A DNA stretch of 5,121 bases, taken from the NCBI GenBank assembly GCA_031289815.1, contig JAITOS010000117.1, positions 1-5,121 of the forward strand. Reading direction: 5' to 3'. The DNA is from Peptococcaceae bacterium. GTDB taxonomy: Bacteria > Bacillota > Desulfitobacteriia > Desulfitobacteriales > Desulfitobacteriaceae. The position numbers were made by a program, and so were the translations under genes. This document shows, in pieces, positions 5,070 to 5,121 of this stretch; position 1 is the stretch's first letter, and each line of letters begins with the position of its first letter. A model generated the notes under the pieces. The model was given only the letters and a program-made list of their open reading frames with translations. It had not been told where the DNA came from and searched no databases.

Positions 5070-5121
5070 ATGAAAATCACAGGCAGTACACGATGTTGTT
5101 GCGGCTATGACCGGATCCAAG
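5070..5121 (+). CDS. Start of an unknown Cys-rich protein, truncated by the window edge
   Basis: An ATG at 5070 opens 17 codons, MKITGSTRCCCGYDRIQ, and the frame runs off the window. GAGGAGG (5054-5060) lies nine bases upstream, a strong ribosome binding site, and promoter B precedes it, so this is very likely a true gene start. Three adjacent Cys (C9-C11) within CCCGYD are striking and might bind metal, but I do not recognise the family. It is not a NifH start, since no GKGGIGKS-type P-loop appears by residue 17. The shared promoter with the nitrogenase-like operon suggests it belongs to the same functional set. Confidence 0.7.
   Translation, partial: MKITGSTRCCCGYDRIQ

Noticed and set aside
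1..5121. CRISPR array, tRNA, rRNA, insertion sequence or attachment site
   Set aside because: No regularly spaced repeats, cloverleaf, transposase or flanking target duplication was seen.

Overview
The window holds a compact four-gene block, all on the + strand, built around a nitrogenase-like reductase. The order is a NifD-like subunit (472-1944), a NifK-like subunit (1945-3252), a small NifX/NifB-C-type cofactor protein with a Cys/Gly-rich tail (3265-3690), and a lipoprotein solute-binding protein of the NMT1/SsuA/TauA type (3750-4808). A gene enters on the minus strand at the left edge (1-72), and another + strand gene starts at 5070 and runs off the right edge. Strong AGGAG ribosome binding sites, sigma-A-type promoters with exact consensus hexamers and a short lipoprotein signal peptide suggest an anaerobic Bacillota (Clostridia-like) of medium-high GC. 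This assignment is an inference.

The two large subunits keep candidates for all six P-cluster cysteines: C53, C78 and C144 in the D-like chain, and C12, C36 and C96 in the K-like chain. The D-like chain also keeps the Cys that holds the active-site cofactor in NifD (C257, matching Azotobacter vinelandii NifD C275). Hand alignment puts other residues at the positions N2 reduction depends on: Trp181 for Gln191, Phe185 for His195, Leu86 for Arg96, and Val433 for the cofactor ligand His442. This is therefore probably a nitrogenase-superfamily reductase acting on something other than N2. No NifH-like Fe protein or NifB lies in the window. The co-directional solute-binding protein, from a family that often binds sulfonates, taurine, nitrate or pyrimidine precursors, suggests that the cell imports the substrate. 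Methylthio-alkane reductase (MarDK) is the best-known precedent for a nitrogenase-like enzyme with a sulfur-related substrate, but the sequence alone does not place this pair in that group.

The roughly 400-base region left of the D-like gene is rich in regulatory signals. It has two near-identical palindromic operators (121-143 and 188-208), an exact-consensus promoter (281-309), and a leader of about 155 nt containing a hairpin (370-400) followed by a small terminator-like hairpin (412-430), which looks like an attenuator.

A promoter that closely matches in both hexamers and flanks recurs at 4944-4988, ahead of the right-edge gene. The two transcription units are thus probably co-regulated, and the unknown protein starting at 5070 is likely part of the same system. 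Between the lipoprotein gene and that promoter, 4809-4900 holds mutually exclusive GC-rich inverted repeats and no gene.
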